From Gammaproteobacteria bacterium (GTDB taxonomy: Bacteria > Pseudomonadota > Gammaproteobacteria > Coxiellales > Coxiellaceae), in contig JAUIAD010000002.1 in assembly GCA_030425685.1 (NCBI GenBank), positions 248,001-312,000 of the forward strand: a stretch of 64,000 nt of DNA, given 5' to 3'. Below, in pieces: positions 9,194 to 17,898 of the stretch. The position numbers were made by a program, and so were the translations under genes. The number at the start of each line of letters is the position of its first letter. Position 1 is the first letter of the stretch. Below the pieces are notes generated by a model, which did not search any database, was not told the DNA's origin, and was given only the letters and a program-made list of their open reading frames with translations.

Positions 9194-11452
9194 ATGCAAG
9201 GAGCGCAGCAAACAACCAGGCAACAATATCGCAGAGAATGGTTATCCATTACCGGCCTTATCGCATCGACCCTAATTTTTCTACTAATCATGCATCTCAC
9301 CAACAAGGCTATAAAATCACCCATAACCATCCCCGTTTTCAGCCTGTCAGCTAATGCCATCTTTAATCTCATCGTCGTCGCCATCTGCTTATTTTTACAA
9401 AAACACTTCTCCGGCGCATGGCGCAGCATCTTTATTCTCATCATTATTGTTAACCTACTAAGAACCATTGTCGCCACCATGCTGATTATATTATTTATCA
9501 AATATAACAGCCCAAACGTCCCCTTCGAATCAACGCCCGCTAACCTTCTGCACTCTCTATTCTACCTACTACGCCCTGCCTACTGGATAATTCTCGTGAT
9601 CCTAGCAGTAATTCAATCTAAACCGAGAATTAAAATGTTATTGCCCAGTTTACCAACGGCGATCACTGTCTTACTCGCTGTTGGCTATATGCTATGGTCA
9701 TTTGCACATCATCAAGAAAAACAAGATTTGTCGATATGGGCTATTACTAATGCGGTTTACGATGTTGTATTATTTGCGATTCTAATTTATTTTTTACCGA
9801 TTGCGAAAAACAGAAAGATTATTTTATTCACCCTAAGCTACATTATACATATTATGGGTGATATTATGGGCACTAATATCTATTATGTAACTCCCTACTT
9901 TTCCCACCTTACCCCAGAGCAATTTATGTGGACGTTTAGTGATTTACTATTGATTTATAGCTTAGTGGGGTTGTTTAAAAAAGAAAATCAAAAACCCAGA
10001 CGGTGGTTTTACCGCGTTGACAGCGCGCGTGTGCAAATGGGGTATTGGTGTAATAGCATTGCTTCGATACTGTTCCTATTAGTAGGCATTCGCTACACCT
10101 TATTTTCTTTTGATTATAAAATCTCTCAACTTATTTTCCACGCCAATATTATTGTCTTTATCCCCTTCGTTACCTTATTAACATTATCCACTTTATTTTT
10201 CGCCCAGCTATTTAATAAAGACTTTAGCGATATTGGCGCGGTGATGAGTCGCTTTTCTTTAAAAAAGAAAGTGAAACAAAAAAAACAACGGACTATCTAT
10301 TTTAAAGAACTACACAACCTAACCCAATTTATACAAGAAAAAATGGATACCATCGCCAAAAAAACTGAACAAGAAAAACAGCTCTATAACATGACCAAAA
10401 CGATCGCTAAAAATATTCAACAGCCACTTTCCATTATTTCAAACATCTCACAAAAGCTAGAAGAAAACTTTGATCTCGACCAACAAGAAATACATAAGAC
10501 CAGCCTAACCCGCATAAAAATGATTGCCGATGAGTTATTAAACTTAGGCGAAAGCAGCGCAATGGCAACAGCAAAAAAGGAAGAATCACAACCCCTCGGC
10601 AACTACGTCAGCATTAACTTCCACGAACTGATGCAAGAGAAAAATGTCCAACATAGTAAGCTCGCAATAAATATAAAAACCAAAATAGATTCCAGTGCTT
10701 GGTTTGTATTAAGCCCCATATACAGCAACGATTTTTATCGCATTATCGCCAACCTGATAAACAACGCCATTGATGCAACCGAGCAACAAAAAGAGCGAGA
10801 AATTAGCTGCCATTTAAAATACACCTCCAACGCCACCTTCTTCCAAGTAGCTATAAAAGATAACGGCTGCGGCATTAAGCAGCAACAAATTGCCAATATA
10901 CTGGCAGGAAAAAGCAAAACTACTAAAGAAACAGGCCATGGTATTGGTTTGCGTTACGTGATTGAGACCATTGAAAAATGGCATGGAAAGTGTGAGATTT
11001 CCTCTACCGTGGGTAAAGGAACAGAATTTCTTATCACCCTACCAGTCTTACTACCCATTCCTCCTTGGTGGCTAGATCAAATAATCCTTCCCGCAAAAGG
11101 CACCATCATCGTCTATGATAGCGAACAATTCTACCATAATTTATGGGAAGGCATACTTTCACCTTATACTTATCAGCAAAAAGAACTTAATCTTGTGCAC
11201 TGCTACACTCTGAGTGATTTAGAACACTCGATAAAACCCGATGGTAATCAACTGATCCTATTTGATATTGATGACTTTGCTAATAATCATCAAGAGTTAG
11301 ACCTAATCGGCAAGCATCACTTACAAAATAGCGCCATCTATGTTACCGAGGAATATAAACATAAAGCCATACAAAGCAAATGCCAGCAGGAGAAAATAAA
11401 ACTATTTCCCAAGGCATTAATCCCTCATATTAGAATTAAAACAGGTAAGTAA
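9194..11452 (+). CDS. Membrane hybrid histidine kinase HK3, phospho-histidine lost
   Basis: A 752-residue paralogue of HK1. About eight to ten hydrophobic helices fill residues 15-350, with the family motif VQMGYWCNSIAS near 285 and a PFVTLLTLSTLFFAQLF helix. The DHp box reads IAKNIQQPLS, so the His is replaced by Lys and the next Asp by Asn. The ATP-binding domain is complete: N box ANLINNAIDA, G1 DNGCGI and G2 GHGIGLRYV. The receiver keeps an Asp (LILFDID) and Lys (FPKAL) but only part of the acidic pair. It should be able to bind ATP but not phosphorylate itself in the normal way. The ATG has no ribosome site, and a TATACT -10 lies at 9182-9187, so the message may be leaderless. HK4 follows after 13 bases. 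Confidence 0.9.
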   Translation: MQGAQQTTRQQYRREWLSITGLIASTLIFLLIMHLTNKAIKSPITIPVFSLSANAIFNLIVVAICLFLQKHFSGAWRSIFILIIIVNLLRTIVATMLIILFIKYNSPNVPFESTPANLLHSLFYLLRPAYWIILVILAVIQSKPRIKMLLPSLPTAITVLLAVGYMLWSFAHHQEKQDLSIWAITNAVYDVVLFAILIYFLPIAKNRKIILFTLSYIIHIMGDIMGTNIYYVTPYFSHLTPEQFMWTFSDLLLIYSLVGLFKKENQKPRRWFYRVDSARVQMGYWCNSIASILFLLVGIRYTLFSFDYKISQLIFHANIIVFIPFVTLLTLSTLFFAQLFNKDFSDIGAVMSRFSLKKKVKQKKQRTIYFKELHNLTQFIQEKMDTIAKKTEQEKQLYNMTKTIAKNIQQPLSIISNISQKLEENFDLDQQEIHKTSLTRIKMIADELLNLGESSAMATAKKEESQPLGNYVSINFHELMQEKNVQHSKLAINIKTKIDSSAWFVLSPIYSNDFYRIIANLINNAIDATEQQKEREISCHLKYTSNATFFQVAIKDNGCGIKQQQIANILAGKSKTTKETGHGIGLRYVIETIEKWHGKCEISSTVGKGTEFLITLPVLLPIPPWWLDQIILPAKGTIIVYDSEQFYHNLWEGILSPYTYQQKELNLVHCYTLSDLEHSIKPDGNQLILFDIDDFANNHQELDLIGKHHLQNSAIYVTEEYKHKAIQSKCQQEKIKLFPKALIPHIRIKTGK

Positions 11453-11465
11453 GGAATAGTAAACG

Positions 11466-13688
11466 GTGAGCACAAATGTACTAGCAAAGACACTTAAACA
11501 AGTGACTATCCTATGCCTACTCGCATTGATTTACACTGGTGCCGTCTATATGACTTATAGGCTTGGCAAGATCTCACAAATAGCATACTTTTTTTTAAAC
11601 CAAATGCCACTGATTATTGTCGATACGCTTTTTGCTAGCGCCTGCTTGATGATCAGCCAGCGAACCGCGAGCTTATGGCGCTATTTATTTATGTTGCTCA
11701 GCTTATCAAGCATTGCCAAAGTTATCATAACGGTTACGCCTTTAACCGACATTATTGCCAGCAACTCTACCCAACACCTTGCAACTAGCAATTTAAGCAA
11801 TATTGTTATTCATATTATTTCACTGCTCAGTGAAACAGCCGCCTGGCTAATACTATGTGCTTACTTTATGCTAACCGCAAATAAGAAGCGTTATAAATTT
11901 ATTCCCTACCTGCCAACACTGATAACCGTTATTCTGGTCATCGTCTTTATCAGCTCGCCATTACATCAGTTTACGGCAGTAACCAATGATAATATTTGGA
12001 ATACATTAATGGGTTGTCGTGACTTTGCCCTTTTTGCCATTATTTTATTTTGCCTGCCGATGTTTAGAAACATATACCTCACTATGCTTGCCGAAGGTTT
12101 TTTGATTTTAATTATTGGTGATATCGTCAAACTCAATATAAACTTTTCCGCGCCTTATGTCTTTACCCTTTGGTCAGCTAACTTTTACTATCTGCTCGGT
12201 AAACTATTTTTACTCTATAGCGCTGCTAAACTACTGCTGATGAATGACTACAAAAAAGCAGATTTATTTTACCAGGTCGACAATACCAGAACGCAGATTT
12301 TATATTGGGGCAACAGTATTACTGCGACGTTATTCCTACTGCTAGGGGTAAAAATACTTATCCTTGACCAAGCCTCCTATATCACCAACTTACTGTTTAA
12401 TACCAATGTAAGATTACTGGTTCCCTTTGTTAGTTTACTAATTCTATTTACCTTTGTCTTTACGCAAATGTTTTCGCATGATTTTAGCGAAATTAAAAAC
12501 ATGATTACCAAATTATCTAACAAATTAACCATACCACAGCGCCTGTTTGCTAAAATCAATTTTTTTGAACTGCGACACTTAGCTCGCTTTATCAAAGATA
12601 AAATGCAGATTCTTTCTGAAAAAAATGCGACGCAAGAAAAATTCTTTAAAGCTGCTGGGCAAGCTGCGCATGATATACGCACTCCCTTGTCAGTGCTTTC
12701 CATTCTCTCCAGTGAAACCGAAAAACAATTAAACCAAAAAGAGTGGCAAATCTATAAAAGTGCCTTAGCACGTATTAAAGTTAGCGCTAATGATTTACTT
12801 GCCTTGCAAAAAAAATCAGCCGATGAGAAAAATCTTGAAAAAATTATATCGGCGCAAAGCCAATATATTGCTATCGCTTTTGTAGAATTAATGCAACATA
12901 AGTCTATTCAGCATAGTCATTTAGGTATAAATATCACTTACTCTATTTCACCATCAGCTTGGTTTGTTATTGCCAATATAGATACACACCCCTTTAATCG
13001 TGTTATTTCAGACTTAATTAACAATGCTATTTCAGCGACGCAACAGCAGCAACAAAGAGATATTAGCTGCCAATTAAAATATACCACCGGTGAGCCGCAC
13101 TTTACTTTAACCGTTAAAGACACTGGTCCCGGTTTAAGTGACCACGATATTGATGCAATTTTATCTGAAGAACTCCAAGGACACAGTCTTAATTATGTGA
13201 TGAAAAAAGTTCGCTTATGGAAGGGCTCTACGCATATTAAATCTGAACATGGCGTCGAAATTAGCCTGATTTTACCGATCACTCAACCAACGCCTAAATG
13301 GTGGATCAATCAAATTACTCTACCCACAACCGGAACGATTATTATTTTTGATGATGACCCACTAGCACATCAACAATGGCAGCAAATTCTCACCCCCCAT
13401 ACTAAATATCACTCAGAGATAAAGATACTACACTGTTACGATGAAGATAAGTTTACTGATTACCTTGATACTAGCGATAATAAATTAATTCTGATTGACT
13501 ATGATATTGAAGGCGCCGAAAAGCTTGGGTTGGACTACATTCGTCAATTTGAGTTACGAGAGTACGCTATTTTGGTTACTAATAACTATCAACTGTCTGA
13601 GGTGCAAAATCAATGTGAAACCGATGGTGTTTTTCTGTTACCAAAACCGTTGATCACGCATGTAGAAATTAGATCTGATAGTTTATAG
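11466..13688 (+). CDS. Membrane hybrid histidine kinase HK4, G2 ATP loop lost
   Basis: A 740-residue paralogue in operon with HK3. The GTG start follows AAGGAATAG, an arrangement nearly identical to that before HK2. Multi-helix membrane domain to about residue 345 with the motif TQILYWGNSIT. The DHp box QAAHDIRTPLSVL keeps the His. The ATP-binding domain keeps the N box (SDLINNAISA) and G1 (DTGPGL), but the lid and G2 are shortened to QGHSLNYV, losing GxG. The C-terminal receiver is intact: FDDDP, Asp in LILIDYD and Lys in LPKPL. It is therefore best seen as the phospho-accepting and relaying half of the HK3/HK4 pair. The signal is unknown. Confidence 0.9.
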   Translation: MSTNVLAKTLKQVTILCLLALIYTGAVYMTYRLGKISQIAYFFLNQMPLIIVDTLFASACLMISQRTASLWRYLFMLLSLSSIAKVIITVTPLTDIIASNSTQHLATSNLSNIVIHIISLLSETAAWLILCAYFMLTANKKRYKFIPYLPTLITVILVIVFISSPLHQFTAVTNDNIWNTLMGCRDFALFAIILFCLPMFRNIYLTMLAEGFLILIIGDIVKLNINFSAPYVFTLWSANFYYLLGKLFLLYSAAKLLLMNDYKKADLFYQVDNTRTQILYWGNSITATLFLLLGVKILILDQASYITNLLFNTNVRLLVPFVSLLILFTFVFTQMFSHDFSEIKNMITKLSNKLTIPQRLFAKINFFELRHLARFIKDKMQILSEKNATQEKFFKAAGQAAHDIRTPLSVLSILSSETEKQLNQKEWQIYKSALARIKVSANDLLALQKKSADEKNLEKIISAQSQYIAIAFVELMQHKSIQHSHLGINITYSISPSAWFVIANIDTHPFNRVISDLINNAISATQQQQQRDISCQLKYTTGEPHFTLTVKDTGPGLSDHDIDAILSEELQGHSLNYVMKKVRLWKGSTHIKSEHGVEISLILPITQPTPKWWINQITLPTTGTIIIFDDDPLAHQQWQQILTPHTKYHSEIKILHCYDEDKFTDYLDTSDNKLILIDYDIEGAEKLGLDYIRQFELREYAILVTNNYQLSEVQNQCETDGVFLLPKPLITHVEIRSDSL

Positions 13689-13983
13689 CTGTTATTTGCT
13701 GCACCTAACGGGCAAGCAATATATTTTTGATACACTGAAGCTAAGGATATATCCAGCCATACGCTATTGATACCACAAATCTAACCTCACCCCAGGACTA
13801 AATCCAGTGGCACATAAAGGCAATACTGGATTCAACACACCTAGCCAGATCTAGGCACGAACAAACACACAGCACAAAATATAACAAATAATATACTTTT
13901 TCAGCCCCATATAGTAACGTAATAAAAGGAGACCAAACCACAACAAGGCAAAATAAAAACAGCCCATCACAAGGAGCTCCATT
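13689..13983. other. Gene-free stretch before the glutamine synthetase-like gene
   Basis: There are 295 bases without a convincing gene. A weak inverted repeat (TTGCT/AGCAA) and a short T run follow the HK4 stop at about 13695-13730 and may end the kinase operon. The rest is AT-rich leader. The last bases hold an AAGGAG site for the next gene. Confidence 0.4.
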
Positions 13984-15336
13984 GTGTACAAGCAACTGAA
14001 AAAGGAAGGCGTTAAGCGCGTTAAACTTGCCTTTACCGATATTGACGGTATCCATCGCGGTAAATATATCAGCTTGGACAAATTTGCTTCCGTGTTAGAA
14101 AATGGCGCTGGTTTTTGTGATTGCGTATTAGGCTGGGACTGCAATGATCAGCTTTATGATAATGCCACCTTTACCGGTTGGCACACGGCTTTCCCGGATG
14201 CACGTTATCAAATTGAAACAGACACCCTACGACGATTACCAGATGAAGATAACACTCCCTTATTTCTTGTTTCATTTTACGATCAAGATAACAATAGCCA
14301 CCCTCTTTGCCCTCGTTCAATTTTAAAAGAAACCATCAACCGCGCCAATGAAATGAATATCGATATAAAATTGGCATTTGAATATGAATTTTTTGTTTTT
14401 AATGAAACCCCCCATTCCATTCGCGAAAAAAATTACACCAACCTAACTCCTTTTACACCTGGAAACTTTGGCTACTCCATTTTACGCAACTCAGCACATG
14501 CAGATCTCTACCATGAATTTATGGATTACTGCATCAATATGGGTTTTCCATTGGAAGGATTACACTGCGAAACTGGACCTGGTGTTTGGGAGGGCGCATT
14601 GCATTACGACGACGCTTTAAAAATGGCAGACGCTGCCGCCTTATTTAAAACCTTTAGCAAAGCCTTTTTTCAAAAGCGCGGCATGCTAGCAACCTTTATG
14701 GCAAAGTGGTCGATGGATTATCCGGGACAATCAGGGCATGTGCATCAATCCCTCTACGATAAAAAAAGTGGTAAAAATCTTTTTTATGCTGACGATCAAC
14801 AAGGCAATATGAGCGAAGTCATGTGCCAATATATTGCCGGACAGCAACGTTATTTAAAAGAATTACTCGCCATGTCAGCTCCGACCATAAACTCTTACAC
14901 CCGACTGGTTAAAGGCTATTGGGCACCAACAGCAGCAACGTGGGGCATAGAAAATCGAACAGCGGCTTTACGCGTTATTCCTGGAAATGAAAAATCACAA
15001 CGCATTGAATTTCGCCTCGGGGCTGCTGATGCTAACCCCTACTTAGTCTCTGCTGCCATTATTACTGCCGGACTTGCCGGTATTAATGAAAAACTTTCAC
15101 CCACACCGGCAATGGCTGGCAATTGTTATGAACAAGAAGATACCTTAGACGAACGCTATCGTTTAGCGAGTAATTTGCGTGATGCTACACGTCAATTTGC
15201 GCAATCAACACTCGCACAAGATGCCTTTGGCCAACAGTTTGTTGAACATTATAGCGCATCACGTCTATGGGAAGTGCGCGAGTATGAGCGCCATATTAAC
15301 GACTGGCAATTACAACGATATTTTGAAATAATCTAG
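13984..15336 (+). CDS. Glutamine synthetase-family gamma-glutamyl ligase (PuuA-like)
   Basis: A 450-residue member of the glutamine synthetase superfamily. The GTG start is set by AAGGAGCTCCATT just upstream. An N-terminal beta-grasp part (VKLAFTDIDGIHRGKYI) is followed by catalytic motifs: ExE in AFEYEFFVF, ETGPGVWEGAL, the ATP-site His in GQSGHVHQSL, NRTAALRV, and RIEFRLGAADANPYL near the end. Such enzymes join glutamate by its gamma carboxyl to ammonia or an amine at the cost of ATP. The neighbours, an Fe alcohol dehydrogenase and a class I amidotransferase, suggest an amine substrate, with gamma-glutamyl intermediates later cleaved as in the Puu pathway. True GlnA is less likely because of sequence style and context. 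The substrate is not known. Confidence 0.85.
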   Translation: MYKQLKKEGVKRVKLAFTDIDGIHRGKYISLDKFASVLENGAGFCDCVLGWDCNDQLYDNATFTGWHTAFPDARYQIETDTLRRLPDEDNTPLFLVSFYDQDNNSHPLCPRSILKETINRANEMNIDIKLAFEYEFFVFNETPHSIREKNYTNLTPFTPGNFGYSILRNSAHADLYHEFMDYCINMGFPLEGLHCETGPGVWEGALHYDDALKMADAAALFKTFSKAFFQKRGMLATFMAKWSMDYPGQSGHVHQSLYDKKSGKNLFYADDQQGNMSEVMCQYIAGQQRYLKELLAMSAPTINSYTRLVKGYWAPTAATWGIENRTAALRVIPGNEKSQRIEFRLGAADANPYLVSAAIITAGLAGINEKLSPTPAMAGNCYEQEDTLDERYRLASNLRDATRQFAQSTLAQDAFGQQFVEHYSASRLWEVREYERHINDWQLQRYFEII

Positions 15337-15446
15337 TGCTCGAGTTTCAGCGCGCTCCTTGCAGGAATTTAAATCCCTACTGGGAACAAAAGTGCTTACA
15401 CACAAAGGCGAAACTCCACTAGCCTATAGTATTCTAGGAAATTCGT

Positions 15447-16595
15447 ATGCATATATATTCTTTTCCAACATTAATCTACTCTGGCGCAGGCGCCCTTGAC
15501 CATGTTGACCAATGGATCTCAAACAAAGCACTTAAAAAAATTTTATTGGTTACCGATAAAAATCTTATCGCCACAGGCATTATTCAACCTTTACTCGCAG
15601 CCATAAAAGCAGCTGAAGTTGTTATTTTTGACGACACTCATCCAAACCCCATTGAAGCGGACGTTGAACGCGGGGTTGAGGCTTTTAAAGAGAATCATTG
15701 CGACGGTATTCTTGCTATCGGCGGCGGCAGCTCAATCGATGTTGCTAAAGTAATTAAATTAATGAGTTCACACCCACAACCTTTAAGCCAATACGACGAT
15801 GCTCTCGGTGGTGATAAATTAATTGTTAATCCTATGCCACCGCTAATCGCCATTCCAACAACAGCCGGCACCGGCAGTGAGGTAGGCAGATCTGGCGTTA
15901 TTATTATGCGTGACACACAAGTCAAAACCATTTTCTTTGCACCCTCTTTAATGCCCGATGTTGCATTTCTAATCCCAACACTAACTACCTGTTTACCAAA
16001 ACATCTTACTGCTGCAACTGGCTTGGATGCCTTCACTCATTGTTTAGAAGCTTATTTTGCACCCGGCTTTCACCCCATGGCAGATGGCATTGCTTTAGAA
16101 GGCATTAAACTTATTCTAGAAAATCTCATTACCGCCTGCGATAACCCACAAAATTTGGCGGCACGTGAAGCGATGCTAATTGCCGCTAGCATGGGTGCTA
16201 CCGCTTTTCAAAAAGGCTTAGGCATGATTCACTCCTTAGCACACCCGCTATCCTCACAAAAACAAATCCATCATGGTCTTGCCAATGCACTGATCTTACC
16301 TAGCGCTATCCGCTTTCTAGAAAATAAAAATTTAAACAAAGAACAACAAGAAAGGTTACAAACTATTACAACAATAATGAAAAACTATGGCTATAATGAA
16401 CCAACACTCTCACAGGCATGCGCTTCATTTATTAAAGCCACTGGCATACAGTTGGGTTTACAGCACCACAATATTGCCAACCATGATTTAGAAGCGCTAA
16501 CGCGGGAAGCATTTACCGATACCTGCCACAAAACCAATATGATTCCGGTTGATAGCACTGATTTATTAAACGTCTACCAAATGGCATTAACATGA
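15447..16595 (+). CDS. Iron-containing alcohol dehydrogenase
   Basis: A 382-residue group III alcohol dehydrogenase. The NAD-binding loop GGGSSIDVAK (about residue 92) and PTTAGTGSE signature are present. The metal ligands are seen as Asp and His in TGLDAFTHCLEAY, His in MIHSLAHPLSS and His in HHGLANAL. These enzymes interconvert an alcohol and an aldehyde with NAD(P). It lies 110 bases after the ligase gene and overlaps the next gene by 4 bases (ATGA), so it belongs to the same pathway. A plausible role is oxidation of a gamma-glutamylated amino alcohol, or reduction of the matching aldehyde. No aldehyde dehydrogenase is next to it. Confidence 0.9.
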   Translation: MHIYSFPTLIYSGAGALDHVDQWISNKALKKILLVTDKNLIATGIIQPLLAAIKAAEVVIFDDTHPNPIEADVERGVEAFKENHCDGILAIGGGSSIDVAKVIKLMSSHPQPLSQYDDALGGDKLIVNPMPPLIAIPTTAGTGSEVGRSGVIIMRDTQVKTIFFAPSLMPDVAFLIPTLTTCLPKHLTAATGLDAFTHCLEAYFAPGFHPMADGIALEGIKLILENLITACDNPQNLAAREAMLIAASMGATAFQKGLGMIHSLAHPLSSQKQIHHGLANALILPSAIRFLENKNLNKEQQERLQTITTIMKNYGYNEPTLSQACASFIKATGIQLGLQHHNIANHDLEALTREAFTDTCHKTNMIPVDSTDLLNVYQMALT

Positions 16596-17278
16596 AAATA
16601 GGCTTACTAGTTTGCGATCAAGTCAATAGCGCACTTCGCGATAAAGTCGAAGATTACCCACACATGTTTCAAGCTTTATTTGCCGATGCCTTTGTCTGGC
16701 GACATTATGATGTCGTTGCTGGCGACTATCCTGACACATTGGACGAATGTGATGGATATATGACGACAGGCTCGATCTGCTCTGTGTATGAAAATAAAGA
16801 ATGGATCGTAAAATTAAAAAACTTTATCTACACACTTTATAAAAAGAAAAAGAAATATGTCGGCATTTGCTTTGGTCACCAAATGATAGCACATGCACTG
16901 GGCGGCGTTGTGGAAAAATCTCCGCGCGGCTGGGGGCTGGGTGTTAAAACAGATACAGTTTTTAAAAAACACCCTTGGTTACCGTGTGATGCGTATAACA
17001 TTATCTTTAGCCATCAAGACCAAATTGTTAAAATGCCACCGGGCGCAGAGATACTAGCAGGAAATTCACACTGCCCGATTAGCATGATTAAAATTGATGA
17101 TTTCTTCCTAGGCTTACAAGGCCATCCAGAGTTTACACCAACCTATGCTGAACTGCTGTTAACATTACGCAAAAAGCAGATACCACTTGCTGTCTACCAA
17201 GCTGCCATCCAATCATTTGCTATTACACCGGATATTAAGCTATTAAAAAACATCATCATTGACTTCTACTCACAATAG
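16592..17278 (+). CDS. Class I glutamine amidotransferase-like hydrolase
   Basis: A 228-residue class I glutamine amidotransferase domain standing alone. The nucleophile Cys is in GICFGHQMIAHALGG and the His/Glu pair is in GLQGHPEFTP. The oxyanion strand MTTGSICSVYE resembles the GMP-synthase-like stand-alone family rather than PuuD. It starts inside the end of the dehydrogenase gene (ATGA overlap), so translation is probably coupled. In this operon it may hydrolyse a gamma-glutamyl compound made by the first enzyme, returning glutamate. An amide-transfer role with an unknown partner is the alternative. Confidence 0.85.
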   Translation: MKIGLLVCDQVNSALRDKVEDYPHMFQALFADAFVWRHYDVVAGDYPDTLDECDGYMTTGSICSVYENKEWIVKLKNFIYTLYKKKKKYVGICFGHQMIAHALGGVVEKSPRGWGLGVKTDTVFKKHPWLPCDAYNIIFSHQDQIVKMPPGAEILAGNSHCPISMIKIDDFFLGLQGHPEFTPTYAELLLTLRKKQIPLAVYQAAIQSFAITPDIKLLKNIIIDFYSQ

Positions 17279-17333
17279 CCACCATAAATAATGAACAATC
17301 AAGCCAGTTGAAACCCCGCAAAAGATTTGCTAT

Positions 17334-17360
17334 TTTGATTATATGTAACAGATAATCAAA
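17334..17360. promoter_or_regulatory. Perfect inverted repeat, likely operator of umuDC
   Basis: TTTGATTAT (17334-17342) and ATAATCAAA (17352-17360) are exact complements with nine bases between. The repeat ends 10 bases before the umuD ATG. It covers where promoter and start of transcription should be, so it may be a repressor site. It does not match the E. coli LexA box CTGT-N8-ACAG. Confidence 0.5.
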
Positions 17361-17370
17361 GTGAGAAAAA

Positions 17371-17886
17371 ATGGGCAGAGGCGGAAAAAGAGCTGGCGCA
17401 GGGCGCCCTAAGGGCACACAACGCACAGAACCAAGCAAGGTCATGCGTATACCTGCCAGCCTGGTAAACAAGGTACAGCAGCTTATATTAGCCGACCCAT
17501 TGGAGATCCCGTTCTACTCCTCACGCGTATCAGCCGGCTTTCCATCGCCCGCTGATGACTACCAGGAAGACAAGCTTGATTTAAATACACATTTAATCAA
17601 GAACCCAACCAGCACCTTTTTTGTCGAAGTCAGTGGCGACTCAATGATAGACGCTGGCATCCATCCGCAAGATATCTTAGTCGTGGATAAAAGCATGAAA
17701 CCGGCGCACGGCAAAATCGCTATCGCCTTTCTCAACGGCGAATTTACCGTCAAACGGTTAGAATATGAAAATGAACAACTTGCCTATTTACGCCCCGAAA
17801 ATAGCGCCTATTCTCCTATTCCCATTTCAGCAGAAGACCATATAGAAATTTGGGGCATTGTCACTTACGTCATTCATACTGTTTAA
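17371..17886 (+). CDS. umuD: UmuD-like S24 self-cleaving protein
   Basis: A 171-residue S24 peptidase of the UmuD/LexA superfamily. The catalytic Ser is in VSGDSMIDAGI and the Lys in GEFTVKRL. An Ala-Gly cleavage site lies upstream in SRVSAGFPSP. After RecA-stimulated cleavage, UmuD' joins UmuC to make DNA polymerase V. The protein is longer than E. coli UmuD (139) by a basic N-terminal tail with GGKRAGAGRPKG, seen in many UmuD homologues and possibly DNA-binding. It lies 12 bases before umuC, clearly one operon, with a perfect inverted repeat in front. Confidence 0.93.
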   Translation: MGRGGKRAGAGRPKGTQRTEPSKVMRIPASLVNKVQQLILADPLEIPFYSSRVSAGFPSPADDYQEDKLDLNTHLIKNPTSTFFVEVSGDSMIDAGIHPQDILVVDKSMKPAHGKIAIAFLNGEFTVKRLEYENEQLAYLRPENSAYSPIPISAEDHIEIWGIVTYVIHTV

Positions 17887-17898
17887 GAGGGTATTCTG

